Of a stretch of 64,000 nucleotides of DNA, positions 37,281 through 46,689 are shown piece by piece. The DNA lies in NCBI RefSeq assembly GCF_036492425.1, contig NZ_AP025292.1, forward strand, positions 2,480,001 to 2,544,000, given 5' to 3'. A model generated the notes under the pieces. That model saw only the letters and a program-made list of their open reading frames with translations, was not told the DNA's origin and searched no databases. The position numbers and the translations under genes are program-made. The stretch is from Persicobacter psychrovividus. GTDB lineage: Bacteria; Bacteroidota; Bacteroidia; Cytophagales; Cyclobacteriaceae. Positions within the stretch are counted from its first letter, which is position 1. Every line of letters starts with the position of its first letter.

Positions 37281-37371
37281 CTCAAAAAAACGTTTACAAT
37301 AATATTCAAATCAAAAACAATCCTCGCAGGAATCAAAACTCCTGCAAGCATTTTATGCTAACTGGTCGATC

Positions 37372-38397
37372 TTAGTTAGCGGCAAGTAATTGTTCCTTAT
37401 AGGCAGGCAATAAACTTGTGAATTTTTCTACTGTGGATTCCATATCTTCCATGTCGCTGATGCCTCCAGCGGCATTTTTATGTCCTCCGCCACTGAAGTT
37501 GTCTTTGGCAAAAGCACTGGCGTCAAAAGTTCCTTTGGAGCGGAACGACATCTTGATGCCATCCTTACGGTGGATGATCATGGCGGCAAAAACGATCTCG
37601 CGCATGGAAAGGGCATAATTTACAAAGCCCTCTGTATCGCCCGTCTGTTCATTAAATCGCTTGAGGTCTTCCTGTGTCAGGGAGAAAAAAGCGGTACGGT
37701 ATTCGGGCAATACCTGCAGGCGCTGGCTCAGGGCAAATCCCAGAAAGCGCAACCTGTCCAGGGAGTTGGCATCGTAAATGTATTTTCCGATTTTGGCAGT
37801 ATCAGCACCAAGGGCGATCAGATCTGCCGTAATCATATGGGTTTTACGGGTGGTATTGGAGTGTTTGAACCCTCCAGTGTCAGTCATGATTCCCGCATAT
37901 AATTCTTCGGCCATATCGGCGTCCACAAACTCCCGGCCATCAAGTTCAATGATCAAATCATAGATCATCTCACAGGTTGCCGCATAGGTGGTATCAGAGA
38001 ATGGGAAATCAGCAAAGTCATCAGGCTCACGGTGATGGTCAATCATCACTTTCATGGCTGCAGATTTCTCCACCAATGCGCCAAGCCCGCCAATACGTTT
38101 GAGGCTGTTAAAATCCAGGCAATACACCACTTCGGCATCCTGCACCAGTTTTTCCGCTTCGGCTTCGTTACCCTCATAAACCAACACCTCTTCCTGTCCT
38201 TTCATCCACTTCAAAAAAGCGGGATAGTCCGTTGGGGAGATGATCGTTACCTCATGCCCTGTTTTGCGCAGGAAATGGTACCACGCCAGGCAAGAACCCA
38301 GGGCGTCGCCATCAGGTTTAGAGTGTGGTAGAATTACCCCTTTTTTCGGGGTTGAAATAAAAGACTTAAATCCTTCAAGATTTTGCATATCAATCAA
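37372..38397 (-). CDS. nrnA: DHH-family bifunctional oligoribonuclease/PAP phosphatase
   Basis: A 341-residue DHH/DHHA1 phosphoesterase of the NrnA type, which degrades nanoRNAs (and pAp) to mononucleotides in the cytoplasm. Metal-binding residues are His25, Asp29 and Asp31 in HSKPDGD, Asp95 in LDF, and the Asp120-His121-His122 motif. The DHHA1 domain ends with SGGGHKNAAGG, the substrate-binding glycine loop. The start could also be Met4. It may be cotranscribed with the FKBP gene downstream. Confidence 0.92.
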   Translation of the reverse strand: MIDMQNLEGFKSFISTPKKGVILPHSKPDGDALGSCLAWYHFLRKTGHEVTIISPTDYPAFLKWMKGQEEVLVYEGNEAEAEKLVQDAEVVYCLDFNSLKRIGGLGALVEKSAAMKVMIDHHREPDDFADFPFSDTTYAATCEMIYDLIIELDGREFVDADMAEELYAGIMTDTGGFKHSNTTRKTHMITADLIALGADTAKIGKYIYDANSLDRLRFLGFALSQRLQVLPEYRTAFFSLTQEDLKRFNEQTGDTEGFVNYALSMREIVFAAMIIHRKDGIKMSFRSKGTFDASAFAKDNFSGGGHKNAAGGISDMEDMESTVEKFTSLLPAYKEQLLAAN

Positions 38398-38607
38398 AGT
38401 CTCAGACTAACTGAGTCATTTTTTGTAAGATGCAAAGGTCATTAATAACTTCAAATATTCAAACAGTATGAACAGGAATATGTGCCTACTAATCCTAATT
38501 TTACTAAATGTTTGCATTATATTGCTTTGAAATAACCTATTAATACCCTGAAGAGCCTTTTTTTTGCCTTGATTAAAAATCATTATCAACCATCAATTTA
38601 AAACAAC

Positions 38608-39060
38608 ATGAGTCAACACCTTCATTTAATCCTTTTTTTCAGCTTCCTGATTTTCAGCAGCTGTAAGCAACCCGAGCAAACCACTTCAGGCACTGTGAAA
38701 GGACAAATTACCTGGGCTTCGGGCAATATGATGCCGAGCATTGGTACAGCAACCCAACAACCAACAGGCGTAGAAAGAACGATTCATTTTGCGGTACCAG
38801 TGAAGGACGCCAACATCAAGCGCAATGCCGAAGGGCTGATTGACAAAGCGGGCATTGAGATTGTGGAAAGTGCCAAAAGCAATGCTGACGGCCAATTTGA
38901 AATTGCATTACCTGCAGGAAAATATTCGGTACTTACAGAGGAAGACGGCGGACTTTTTGCCAACAGCATGAATGGGCAAGGGGAACTTAATCCGGTAACG
39001 GTAACCAGCGGAGGCGTTGCAACCATGAATATTGTGGTGAATTACAAAGCCGTATATTAA
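38608..39060 (+). CDS. Small lipoprotein with a carboxypeptidase-regulatory-like beta domain
   Basis: A 150-residue lipoprotein: signal peptide with lipobox IFSSC (Cys19). The body reads as one beta-sandwich (GTVKGQITWASGNMM..., AKSNADGQFEIALPAGKYSV, MNIVVNY), like carboxypeptidase-like regulatory folds of Bacteroidota outer-membrane proteins. No catalytic residues are seen. It probably sits in the periplasm or at the outer membrane; function unknown. Confidence 0.8.
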   Translation: MSQHLHLILFFSFLIFSSCKQPEQTTSGTVKGQITWASGNMMPSIGTATQQPTGVERTIHFAVPVKDANIKRNAEGLIDKAGIEIVESAKSNADGQFEIALPAGKYSVLTEEDGGLFANSMNGQGELNPVTVTSGGVATMNIVVNYKAVY

Positions 39061-39139
39061 TTTCGGCACTGAAGGCTTGTGCTGCAACTTCAGCAGGAAC
39101 TGACGGCCTGCAGAACAAGCCGATTGCCGCCTTCAACAT

Positions 39140-39181
39140 GGCACATGGAAACCACCTGACGGGTGCAGCATGTGCCCTGTT
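39140..39181 (+). terminator. Possible terminator of the small lipoprotein gene
   Basis: GGCACATG and CATGTGCC arms with CACC/GGTG pairing inside, then CTGTTTTT; 80 nt after the stop codon. Confidence 0.45.
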
Positions 39182-39256
39182 TTTCAATAGAAAACCAAAG
39201 CCAGCCTATGGTTATTTTTTGTTTGTTAGGCCAAGGGATCCTGCCTAAATAAGGTA

Positions 39257-39279
39257 GGTCGTAGCGCGCTGCCACGACC
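39257..39279. repeat. Hairpin repeat, family C
   Basis: GGTCGTAGCGCGCTGCCACGACC, a close match to the copy at 17948-17973. Confidence 0.65.
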
Positions 39280-39348
39280 ATTGGAAGAATTGAGTGTTAT
39301 TTTGGCGATTTTTAAATCGTGTGGCCATGAATGGCTGTCATGCCAAAC

Positions 39349-39861
39349 TTAAATTTCCTCTCCCTTCAGCACCTGCCAACCTTCCTGCTTGTTCAGGTCA
39401 AGGTCTTTGGCAACCTTGTGCAAGGTGGGGTTGTTCCACGAAAACACAATCAGGGTAATACAGAACATGGCGAAATAGAACTTGTCGCCAGTAACGAAAG
39501 CGCAAATACTCGACATCCAGTACCCGATGGCAATCCAATAGATTTTTTGCTGAAGCGCACCATAGAACACCATCAGTTTTTCTCGTAAATCTTCGATGGG
39601 CTTGGCTTCATTGCGTATTTTAGCATATCCTTTATACCCCATAGCAATGCTGATAACCACCACCAAAAGGTTTGCTGCACGCAATATAGCTGTGGCCGAT
39701 GCTGAAAGGTGGACAATACCCGCAAACTGGTTGCCCTGCGATTTCAGGTAGGCCATCACAAAAATGATCAGCGGAAGGGCGAGCAGGATGTACATCATCA
39801 TGTTAACTTTATTGATGTAATCCCGACTTGTTTTAAAGGTTAAACGGTCTTTTGTAAACAT
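39349..39861 (-). CDS. Integral membrane protein of unknown function
   Basis: A 170-residue protein with four hydrophobic segments (about 20-40, 58-76, 103-122 and 125-143) and polar ends; no signal peptide or known motif. The N-terminal FKTSRDYINKV and the C-terminal LHKVAKDLDLNKQEGWQVL look cytoplasmic. I do not recognise a family. Single gene, convergent with the small lipoprotein. Confidence 0.75.
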   Translation of the reverse strand: MFTKDRLTFKTSRDYINKVNMMMYILLALPLIIFVMAYLKSQGNQFAGIVHLSASATAILRAANLLVVVISIAMGYKGYAKIRNEAKPIEDLREKLMVFYGALQQKIYWIAIGYWMSSICAFVTGDKFYFAMFCITLIVFSWNNPTLHKVAKDLDLNKQEGWQVLKGEEI

Positions 39862-39977
39862 TATTTTATCTTGCTACTATAATATGACACTGGAAAGTGT
39901 GCAATATCCGTGAATTTACGCAAAAGTCAAACAGAAAGCCCTTTGCGATGCTCCTTCACCAACATAATACTCAATAT

Positions 39978-40553
39978 ATGAAAATGATCTCTCCCTTTTT
40001 TCGCTATGCACTCACCGCCACAATGCTTACCTGTGGACTGATGGCCTGTGAGGATAAAAAAAGCCAGCAAGCAACACAGGAAACCACCCCAAAACCACAC
40101 ACGCTCTTACAGCTCAAGCACGTTGCAGACTCCAACTGGCAGGTGATGATGACCTCCGACAGCCAGAAATTCAATTACCTACACCGATTGGTGCAAGAGG
40201 TGGAGTACTCCGACCATCAGGATGCTCCAACGACCAAGAAACTCCATCAGCTGATTTCGACACTGCAACATTCAAGGTACGACCGTAACGGCATTGCAGA
40301 TACTGAAAAGGTGATTGTTTATGATTCTATCAGCCAACTGACGATCCATCAGGTGATCGACTATTGTGCCGACCTGCCGATTTTCAGCACGCAGCCTACC
40401 ATGAAAGCACTCGTGGAAGGCATACAGGAAGAGGATGCCAGAACACTCAAATTGCGCATCAACTATGATATGTCGGCCTTTGATTTCAATGAATCCCTTG
40501 AACAAAACCCCGAGGCGAAACTTCAGCCCATGCCGACTTTTATTCAGGAATAA
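39978..40553 (+). CDS. Lipoprotein of unknown function
   Basis: A 191-residue protein with start chosen at ATG 39978 (MKMISPFFRYALTATM), because this gives a proper signal peptide ending in a lipobox (GLMAC, Cys24); a longer frame from 39897 adds 27 residues that do not fit. The mature part is mostly helical (KFNYLHRLVQEVEY, TKKLHQLISTLQHS) and acidic at the C-terminus. No recognised domain. It faces a bidirectional terminator at its end. Confidence 0.75.
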   Translation: MKMISPFFRYALTATMLTCGLMACEDKKSQQATQETTPKPHTLLQLKHVADSNWQVMMTSDSQKFNYLHRLVQEVEYSDHQDAPTTKKLHQLISTLQHSRYDRNGIADTEKVIVYDSISQLTIHQVIDYCADLPIFSTQPTMKALVEGIQEEDARTLKLRINYDMSAFDFNESLEQNPEAKLQPMPTFIQE

Positions 40554-40621
40554 ATGCTACCGAGGCCATTGCGTGGCGGTTCAGCGATCATTCACGGCCT
40601 TACCGAAAAGTTTGCCCCATA

Positions 40622-40652
40622 AAAAAAGGCACCATCGAGGGTGCCTTTTCTA
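40622..40652. terminator. Bidirectional terminator
   Basis: AAAAAGGCACC and GGTGCCTTTT arms around an ATCGAG loop, between the convergent lipoprotein and acyl-CoA ligase genes. Confidence 0.85.
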
Positions 40653-40670
40653 TAGATCAATTAAAAGCTT

Positions 40671-42488
40671 TTAGCTTGCTTTTTTTTTCTGTTGTTGCTC
40701 ATCGTACATTTCATCAATCTCCTTTTTGTATTTAGTATTGATGACTTTACGCTTGATTTTCATGGTTGGGGTCAGTTCACCACTTTCCTGTGTAAACTCT
40801 TTGCCCAACAGCTTAAACTTCTTGATTTTTTCGAATCGTGCAAGGTTGCTTTGAAGTGCCTCCAAACGCTCGTTGAAGAATTCCGCTACTGTAGAATGCT
40901 CCAGCATTTCTTTAACATTATTGAACTCGAGGTTCTTTTTCTTCGCCCAATCAGCCAACACATCAAAAGCAGGAACGATCAATGCCGTAACATACTTCTT
41001 CTCATCACCAATTACGGCAATTTGCTCAATGAACTGATCTTTACCTACCTGCGATTCAATCATCTGTGGAGCGATATACTTACCACCAGAAGTTTTCATC
41101 AGGTCTTTCAAACGTTCTTCAAAAACAAGGTTTCCGTGGGAATCAAAACGCCCAGCATCTCCGGTGCGCAACCAGCCATCGACCAACACTTCAGCCGTCG
41201 CTTCGGGCTTTTTGTAGTATCCGCGCATAACGTTACCACCTTTCACCAAAATTTCATTGGAAGCCCCCATTCGGATCTCCACTTTCGGCATCACTTTCCC
41301 TGCTGATCGAACATCGAAGTGCGTATCTTCAAAACAAGTTACCGACGCACAGGTTTCTGTCATGCCGTAACCAATCTTCACTGTAAGGCCTACGGCATGG
41401 AAAAAGCTGACAATATTGTCATTCAGTTTACCACCACCACAAGGCATGATTTTGATGCGTCCGCCTACTGCTTCACGAATTTTTGAAAGCACCAATTTAT
41501 CCGCTACCGCATGCTGCATACGCAAGTACAATGGCACTGACTTCTCCAGACGGCGACGGTTCATGACTTTGGTACCCACATTTACCGCCCAATGGAAAAG
41601 CTTCTGCTTGGCCTTTGGTGCTTCTTCAAGCTTGCCGTAAATGGTTCCGTAAATTTTCTCGAACAATCGAGGCACAGAACAAAGGACGGATGGCTTCACC
41701 TCTTTGAGTGCTTCGGCCACAGTGGCTGTATCACGCAAATAGTAATTGGTCATCCCTTTATAGAACACATAAAATGTCCATGCACGCTCAAAAACGTGAC
41801 TCAGTGGCAAGAAACACAACGAAGTGTCCTCCTCTGTCAAGTTAATTCTCAGGTCGTGAATCTCATTGGTAAACGCAAAGTTGGAGTGATCCATCATTAC
41901 GCCCTTAGGTTCGCCTGTTGTTCCTGAAGTATAAATAATCGTTGCGAGGTCATCCATCTTGGCCGTAGCCAGACGTTTACTCACTTCCATACGCAAATTG
42001 TTGGACTCCCCTACTGCCAGCATCTCTTCGAACAGCATCACCTGCTTACTCTTATCGATTTGTACAGACGGATCAAACACAACGATACGCTCCAAAGTTG
42101 GGTGTGTACCCAAAATAGAAACCGCTTTATCGTAATGCTCCTGCCCACCAACAAAGAGGGTTTTGATCGTTGAATCAGAAAGAATGTACTCCAACTGCCC
42201 CAGGGTGTTGGTCGCATATATAGGCACAACCACACCACGAACAGACATCACCGCATAATCCACAGTTGTCCACTCAGGTGTATTTTGTGAGAAAATACCC
42301 ACTTTTTCATCGACCCCTACACCGTAGTGCAATAATGCCGAGGCAATGAGGTCTACGTTATTTGCAAAATCTTTCCAGGTAGTGGAAACCCAATCCATAC
42401 TACCATAAGGCTGATAGTAATAAGCGATCCGGTCTTGATATTTTATAGCTTGGTTTTTAAAACCAACTGCCAAATGTTCATACTTCAT
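40671..42488 (-). CDS. Long-chain fatty-acid-CoA ligase (AMP-forming)
   Basis: A 605-residue acyl-adenylate synthetase activating fatty acids to acyl-CoA with ATP. The P-loop motif is YTSGTTGEPKG (about 184-194); the A5 motif YGMTETCASV (about 374) and the A8 hinge YIAPQMIES follow GWLRTGDAGRFD (about 440) and KDLMKTSGG. It is closest in look to the FAA1/ACSL-type ligases widespread in Bacteroidota. The C-terminal end is rich in lysine (KRKVINTKYKKEIDEMYDE). Monocistronic, with a -7 element about 90 nt upstream. Confidence 0.94.
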   Translation of the reverse strand: MKYEHLAVGFKNQAIKYQDRIAYYYQPYGSMDWVSTTWKDFANNVDLIASALLHYGVGVDEKVGIFSQNTPEWTTVDYAVMSVRGVVVPIYATNTLGQLEYILSDSTIKTLFVGGQEHYDKAVSILGTHPTLERIVVFDPSVQIDKSKQVMLFEEMLAVGESNNLRMEVSKRLATAKMDDLATIIYTSGTTGEPKGVMMDHSNFAFTNEIHDLRINLTEEDTSLCFLPLSHVFERAWTFYVFYKGMTNYYLRDTATVAEALKEVKPSVLCSVPRLFEKIYGTIYGKLEEAPKAKQKLFHWAVNVGTKVMNRRRLEKSVPLYLRMQHAVADKLVLSKIREAVGGRIKIMPCGGGKLNDNIVSFFHAVGLTVKIGYGMTETCASVTCFEDTHFDVRSAGKVMPKVEIRMGASNEILVKGGNVMRGYYKKPEATAEVLVDGWLRTGDAGRFDSHGNLVFEERLKDLMKTSGGKYIAPQMIESQVGKDQFIEQIAVIGDEKKYVTALIVPAFDVLADWAKKKNLEFNNVKEMLEHSTVAEFFNERLEALQSNLARFEKIKKFKLLGKEFTQESGELTPTMKIKRKVINTKYKKEIDEMYDEQQQKKKAS

Positions 42489-43292
42489 AATTGGAACGTA
42501 AGAATATTTCTTAACATGAAATGAAAAAATATTAGGTGGAGATAAATGTCTAATTTCACCATCCCTGTTTTTTACAGTGCAAAAATAAAGAAGATCCCGC
42601 AGAAATGATAGTTTTTCTTCATTTGCGTGATAATTATTATTTTAGCCTATTTTTATTTATCGACTATTTATATAAAGTTTCCGATATACTCCCTTCAACG
42701 ACTTCAATTCATTACAGAAATCTTTAAATTATCCATTGAAATTTCAGACCGATTTTATCATTTAAAATTAATCTAAATTTTAAAACAACAGTAAAACGGT
42801 TCATTTCTGAGGAGATCAAATACAACACTACGCACCCATTGTTGCACCCTCAACAGATTGTATGTTGAGATAAGACTTATTTAGGACTTGGATTTCCCTT
42901 CAACCATAAGAAAAGTGAAATCGCTCATAAAAAAATGTTCTTTTTCACCTTAAACATTACCTTAAAAACAAGAAAGTAAAAAAAAATGACGCCCCCCTTC
43001 TTGTCAAAAATGGCGCTATTTTGAAATTTGTTTTTCAAATATTGCCAAAAACACCCCGCATATCATTGAAAAAAATTTAATTTTTAGGTGAAAAAACACT
43101 AAAAATAAGGAATAAACACGATGCCACTTCCGCTTGATTTCTCTTCACTTTACTTTAAAATACAATCACTTATACTTACATTGACATTAACAACATCGTG
43201 TAAGCAGCATTAGTTCTTGATACTTTGTTGAACCATCTAACATTTTCCCCCAATATTGAAATAGGGAACGTTTTCATTTATCACCAATAATT
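42489..43292. other. Gene-free AT-rich intergenic region
   Basis: About 800 bp between divergent genes, with no coding frame of any weight. It is strongly AT-rich and contains many A- and T-runs (for example around 42960-43100). Apart from promoter-like -7 elements, I see no repeat or RNA structure. An 8-bp inverted repeat (43116-43123, 43194-43201) is too short to judge. Confidence 0.6.
42580..42587 (-). promoter_or_regulatory. Possible -7 element of the acyl-CoA ligase gene
   Basis: TATTTTTG on the minus strand matches TAnnTTTG exactly, 91 nt before the ATG at 42488. No clear -33 TTTG. Confidence 0.4.
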
Positions 43293-43577
43293 ATGGCAGA
43301 AACTGTGACCGTAGTCGATCCAAAATCAGAAGCTTTAGAAAAAGCTTGCGTAAGCGCACTTGAAAAATTCGAGAAACTGGATCTTGAAAAACATGCGGTA
43401 ATCCGAGAAAAATTAACTTGGGTTATCGGAAGCTACAACTATGATAAAAACCCTGAGGGTTTGGTAGAATTTGGGCAAGTTGCTTTAGAGGAACTGGAAG
43501 CCTTTAAAAAGCAAAAGCCTCGTCAGGTAGCTAAAAAGCTGATTGATGACTTGAAAAAATCTTTGGCTAAATTTTAA
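43293..43577 (+). CDS. Small helical protein of unknown function
   Basis: A 94-residue soluble protein, highly charged and alpha-helical (SALEKFEKLDLEKHAVIREKL..., PRQVAKKLIDDLKKSLAKF). No signal peptide and no cysteine other than one near residue 19. I do not recognise a family. Its own hairpin terminator, regular codon use and the long upstream region support a real, perhaps well expressed gene. Confidence 0.75.
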   Translation: MAETVTVVDPKSEALEKACVSALEKFEKLDLEKHAVIREKLTWVIGSYNYDKNPEGLVEFGQVALEELEAFKKQKPRQVAKKLIDDLKKSLAKF

Positions 43578-43637
43578 AACGCCAACAACATTGTGTTACC
43601 TCATCCTTGATGATGGATAACATCACCGCCAAAAACA

Positions 43638-43663
43638 GGGAGCCCAAAAGTGCTTCCTTTTTT
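43638..43663 (+). terminator. Terminator of the small helical protein gene
   Basis: GGGAGC (43638-43643) pairs with GCTTCC (43652-43657) with one G-U pair, followed by TTTTTT. 60 nt after the stop codon. Confidence 0.6.
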
Positions 43664-43679
43664 TATGCTTATCCCCTTA

Positions 43680-43720
43680 ATAAAACAAGCCCCCTGCTGT
43701 GCATTACAGTAGGGGGCTTG
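43680..43720 (-). terminator. Strong hairpin, likely terminator of the WG-repeat gene
   Basis: A 15-bp stem, CAAGCCCCCTGCTGT and ACAGTAGGGGGCTTG with one G-U pair, loop GCATT. On the minus strand it is followed by TTTTATTAAGG. It lies 145 nt downstream of the stop codon at 43865. Confidence 0.6.
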
Positions 43721-43864
43721 GCTTTTATCATGACAACGGCGACTTCCCGCCACCATCTGTAAAATCATCCGGCAGGCAGTGCCCACCGATGCACTATTGG
43801 AAAGCTCCTTTGATCAGAAGAACCCGACCACACAGTGGCATAACCTCAGCGGCGGATGGGGACA

Positions 43865-46489
43865 TTACTCGATACAGTCGATCCGCTCAAAATCCTGCGC
43901 ATTGAAGGTCTGCTGACGCAATCGGTTACCCGCCTGATCATAATAGACCCAAATGTACAGATCAGCTTCAGAGATGTACTTTTCACCCACAAACAAGGGC
44001 GCCTCAGGGGTACCAATATTGCTCATCCTGTCGAATGTAGGTTTTATCACTGTCCCTTTCTTTTGATTGAACAAGCCCTCTTTACCATTCACCACAATAA
44101 TCAGGTCGCCTCCTTTTTGCTTCGGATTCACAGGCAAATAGCGGTCAATCCCCTCCATCAAAGGAGTTTGCGTCCTGACATTCAGCACTTGCCACTTTTT
44201 GTCTATTTTCGCCAAGACCAAACTATCGGCATAATTTTCCAGCATCTCGTACTTGAAAGGAATTTTCTCTTTGCCTTTGCCATCCACTGCGCCCCACTTG
44301 CCCGCCTTGTCGGCAAACAACAACTGATCGTTTACAGGCACCAGCTTAGTTGCATATTGTGGCCTAACATAGAGTGAATTATAAGGATTGAAAATACCAA
44401 ATTTACCATTCAGCAATAAACTCACATACCCCTGCTGATAATCCGCAATGCCATTGTAAAGCGTTTTCAGCATTTGCTGATTGCCCTTCTTCACAATCCC
44501 CTTGCGCTTGTTGACCTCCACCACAAACATCGAACTGTCCAAAGGCACAATACTTGAATAATTTCCATTCAGAACTTCCTGCCCTGTGGAATCGAGCACC
44601 GACTTGTATTGCTTGCCCGCAATCAGTGCAAGATATTCTACCGGCTGATCAATATCGCCTGTCGTTAATACTTTACACTTTTCGCCTTGCTTTAAGTTCA
44701 GGTATTTCCCATTCTTGAATAAAATACTGGTAGAATCGTTTCTGGTATAAATAAAATCGCGCCCAAGAAAGGCCACAGAATCATATTCAAAAGTTGGAGA
44801 GGAAGGGTCGTCCCAACGCTGTAACGACCATCCGTTCTTTTGGGCAGACCACCATTCATCGTTGAAATTAAAGCTGTTGAATGCCTCCTCGTACTTCAGG
44901 TTGCCCAGCGAATCAAACAGCACGTAATCGGTGGTTTTACTGATCCAGTGCGAATTTGCAGGGTTAATAGATTGCAAAGCCAAAGGAATAATTTCTTTCA
45001 TCGACTGATCATAAAGCACTTCCTGATTACCGACAATCCCGATAATATGTCCGTCGTCCACCACCTCATAGTCATCAAAATTAAAGAACAAGGGTACCGA
45101 TGAATTATCCGCTCCCTGCACCAGAAAACGCTTGTCTGTGAAGGCATATTTCTTTCCTTTGCGCAGAATATAAAAATTGCCCTCGTGCTCCACCTCATCA
45201 AATTCTGGCTTCAGCGCAACACGCCCCGTGGCACTGATTACCCCCCAAACCTGTCGCTTGCGAACCGCAAAGAATGAAGGTGACAGCCGGCGGATTTCAT
45301 CATACTGAGGTGTGGCCAGGATTTTCCCCGTTTTATGTACCAAGCCTCGGGCATTTCCATTAATAATCTCCATCACCCCATAGCCCAGGTCATAGGCCTC
45401 GTTTACTTTCCCATCATAAACCAGGTGCCCATCGCGGGCAATCAGCTTCGATTTACCCTGCTCCACCACCAGCAGAACATCCCCGCTTACGGCATTACAT
45501 TTGTAATCCCGCGCCACTTCATCAAAACGGTTGGGCATCGTCTGTTTGCCTTCATGGTTAATAAAAACAAACTGCTTTTGATCAAAGAACGGGTTCCAGT
45601 CGGCCTGCGAAAGTTGCGCGAAATTCTTCAGGGAGTCGATTTTTGATACCGAGCCAAAACGTTCAAAAAAGGCCGGCAGCTGATCGTGCTCCTTGTACCA
45701 ATAATAAAGATAACCCATTGCTGTAGGCGCCACCTTGCTGGTCTGGCTGTATTCCTGCAAAAACCACAGCAAAGGCGTTTCGGAATTGTCCGAAGCCACA
45801 AAGTTAAAAATCTGTTCCTCGGCCTGTGCCCTGAATGGCGTATTGGGGTACTCCTTCAGGAAATTCATATAGCTTTTCAGCTTGCCATTTTTTGTTTTCG
45901 CTTTAAAGAGCAGCGCATCGTATTGTTTACGCGCTTTAGGATACTGCTTGGCTTTGGGGTATTGTTCCATGAACTCATAATAAGCCAGGAAAGTCCCTTT
46001 TTGCGATGCCTGATCATAGGCCATGCTATTGCGCTGGGCAATGGCGTCGTCCTTTTGGCGGGCATCGGCGTACGCATCTATAAAATACTGGTAACGGTCG
46101 ATGGTATTGACCGACTTGGTGTGTTCATAGCCGAGGCTGTCGATCAAGGCTTCCTGCTGATCGAGTCGATCACGGGTAATTTCCGCCTTGGCCAACTTGT
46201 CCAGTATCCGCTCATCGTCAATGTTATGATATCCTTTTTGCGCCAAAAGGATTTTCACGTGTGCCGAGTCCACATTTTGCTTTTCAAATTCTGAAACCAG
46301 CAACAACTGGCTGTAAACAAAATTTGCCGAAGGCGAAAGGGAATCCACCGCGATCTCTTCCTTCAACAGTTCTTCAGCCTTGTCATACTCTTGCTTATCC
46401 ATCAGCTTGCTGGCCTTTTTCACGTTATCAGCAAAAGTCAGTTTGCTGATGCTCATCAAGAGAAGGAAAAATAAAAATTTCTTATTCAT
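43865..46489 (-). CDS. Exported TPR and WG-repeat protein
   Basis: An 874-residue protein from Met at 46489 (an ATG four codons upstream gives a less regular signal peptide). Signal peptide MNKKFLFFLLLMSISKLTFA. The N-terminal third (about 22-300) is helical with TPR-like units (KLMDKQEYDKAEELLKEEI; AYYEFMEQYPKAKQYPKA; YMNFLKEYPNTPFRAQAEEQ). The rest consists of many WG-type repeats (RQVWGVISATGRVALKPEFDEV; GKWGAVDGKGKEKIPFKYEM; GKEGLFNQKKGTVIKPTFD). Probably a periplasmic or surface protein-binding scaffold. Function unknown. No lipobox. Confidence 0.85.
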   Translation of the reverse strand: MNKKFLFFLLLMSISKLTFADNVKKASKLMDKQEYDKAEELLKEEIAVDSLSPSANFVYSQLLLVSEFEKQNVDSAHVKILLAQKGYHNIDDERILDKLAKAEITRDRLDQQEALIDSLGYEHTKSVNTIDRYQYFIDAYADARQKDDAIAQRNSMAYDQASQKGTFLAYYEFMEQYPKAKQYPKARKQYDALLFKAKTKNGKLKSYMNFLKEYPNTPFRAQAEEQIFNFVASDNSETPLLWFLQEYSQTSKVAPTAMGYLYYWYKEHDQLPAFFERFGSVSKIDSLKNFAQLSQADWNPFFDQKQFVFINHEGKQTMPNRFDEVARDYKCNAVSGDVLLVVEQGKSKLIARDGHLVYDGKVNEAYDLGYGVMEIINGNARGLVHKTGKILATPQYDEIRRLSPSFFAVRKRQVWGVISATGRVALKPEFDEVEHEGNFYILRKGKKYAFTDKRFLVQGADNSSVPLFFNFDDYEVVDDGHIIGIVGNQEVLYDQSMKEIIPLALQSINPANSHWISKTTDYVLFDSLGNLKYEEAFNSFNFNDEWWSAQKNGWSLQRWDDPSSPTFEYDSVAFLGRDFIYTRNDSTSILFKNGKYLNLKQGEKCKVLTTGDIDQPVEYLALIAGKQYKSVLDSTGQEVLNGNYSSIVPLDSSMFVVEVNKRKGIVKKGNQQMLKTLYNGIADYQQGYVSLLLNGKFGIFNPYNSLYVRPQYATKLVPVNDQLLFADKAGKWGAVDGKGKEKIPFKYEMLENYADSLVLAKIDKKWQVLNVRTQTPLMEGIDRYLPVNPKQKGGDLIIVVNGKEGLFNQKKGTVIKPTFDRMSNIGTPEAPLFVGEKYISEADLYIWVYYDQAGNRLRQQTFNAQDFERIDCIE

Positions 46490-46657
46490 AAGAATGCGCA
46501 TGTATCAAAATTTACGGTCATCAAATTTAGTAAATCAAGTATCCAAACCTTGAGCGAGCGCAAAAAATATTTGGTATAAAGGGAGAAAAATGACTTAGTT
46601 CTATTTCTATTCAAACATTGAGCGTCATAAATCAGATCTTTTTCAAAAAATTAATCT

Positions 46658-46665
46658 TAATTTTG
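46658..46665 (+). promoter_or_regulatory. Possible -7 element of the Ppx/GppA gene
   Basis: TAATTTTG fits TAnnTTTG, 25 nt ahead of the start codon at 46690. It lies within the longer open frame that begins at 46618, which supports the shorter start. Confidence 0.4.
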
Positions 46666-46689
46666 AGACAAACAATCAATCATTTGAAC

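Larger units (their letters stand above)
39061..39348. other. Intergenic region with hairpins
   Basis: About 290 bp without a gene, between two convergent genes. It holds a hairpin with GGCTTGT/ACAAGCC arms (39074-39121), a likely terminator (39140-39181), a partial family D repeat with GTTAGGCCAAGG (39228-39250) and a family C repeat (39257-39279). Confidence 0.6.

Noticed and set aside
43116-43201. 8-bp inverted repeat ACACGATG/CATCGTGT, 70 bp apart
   Set aside because: Too short and too far apart to set apart from chance in 800 bp of intergenic DNA.
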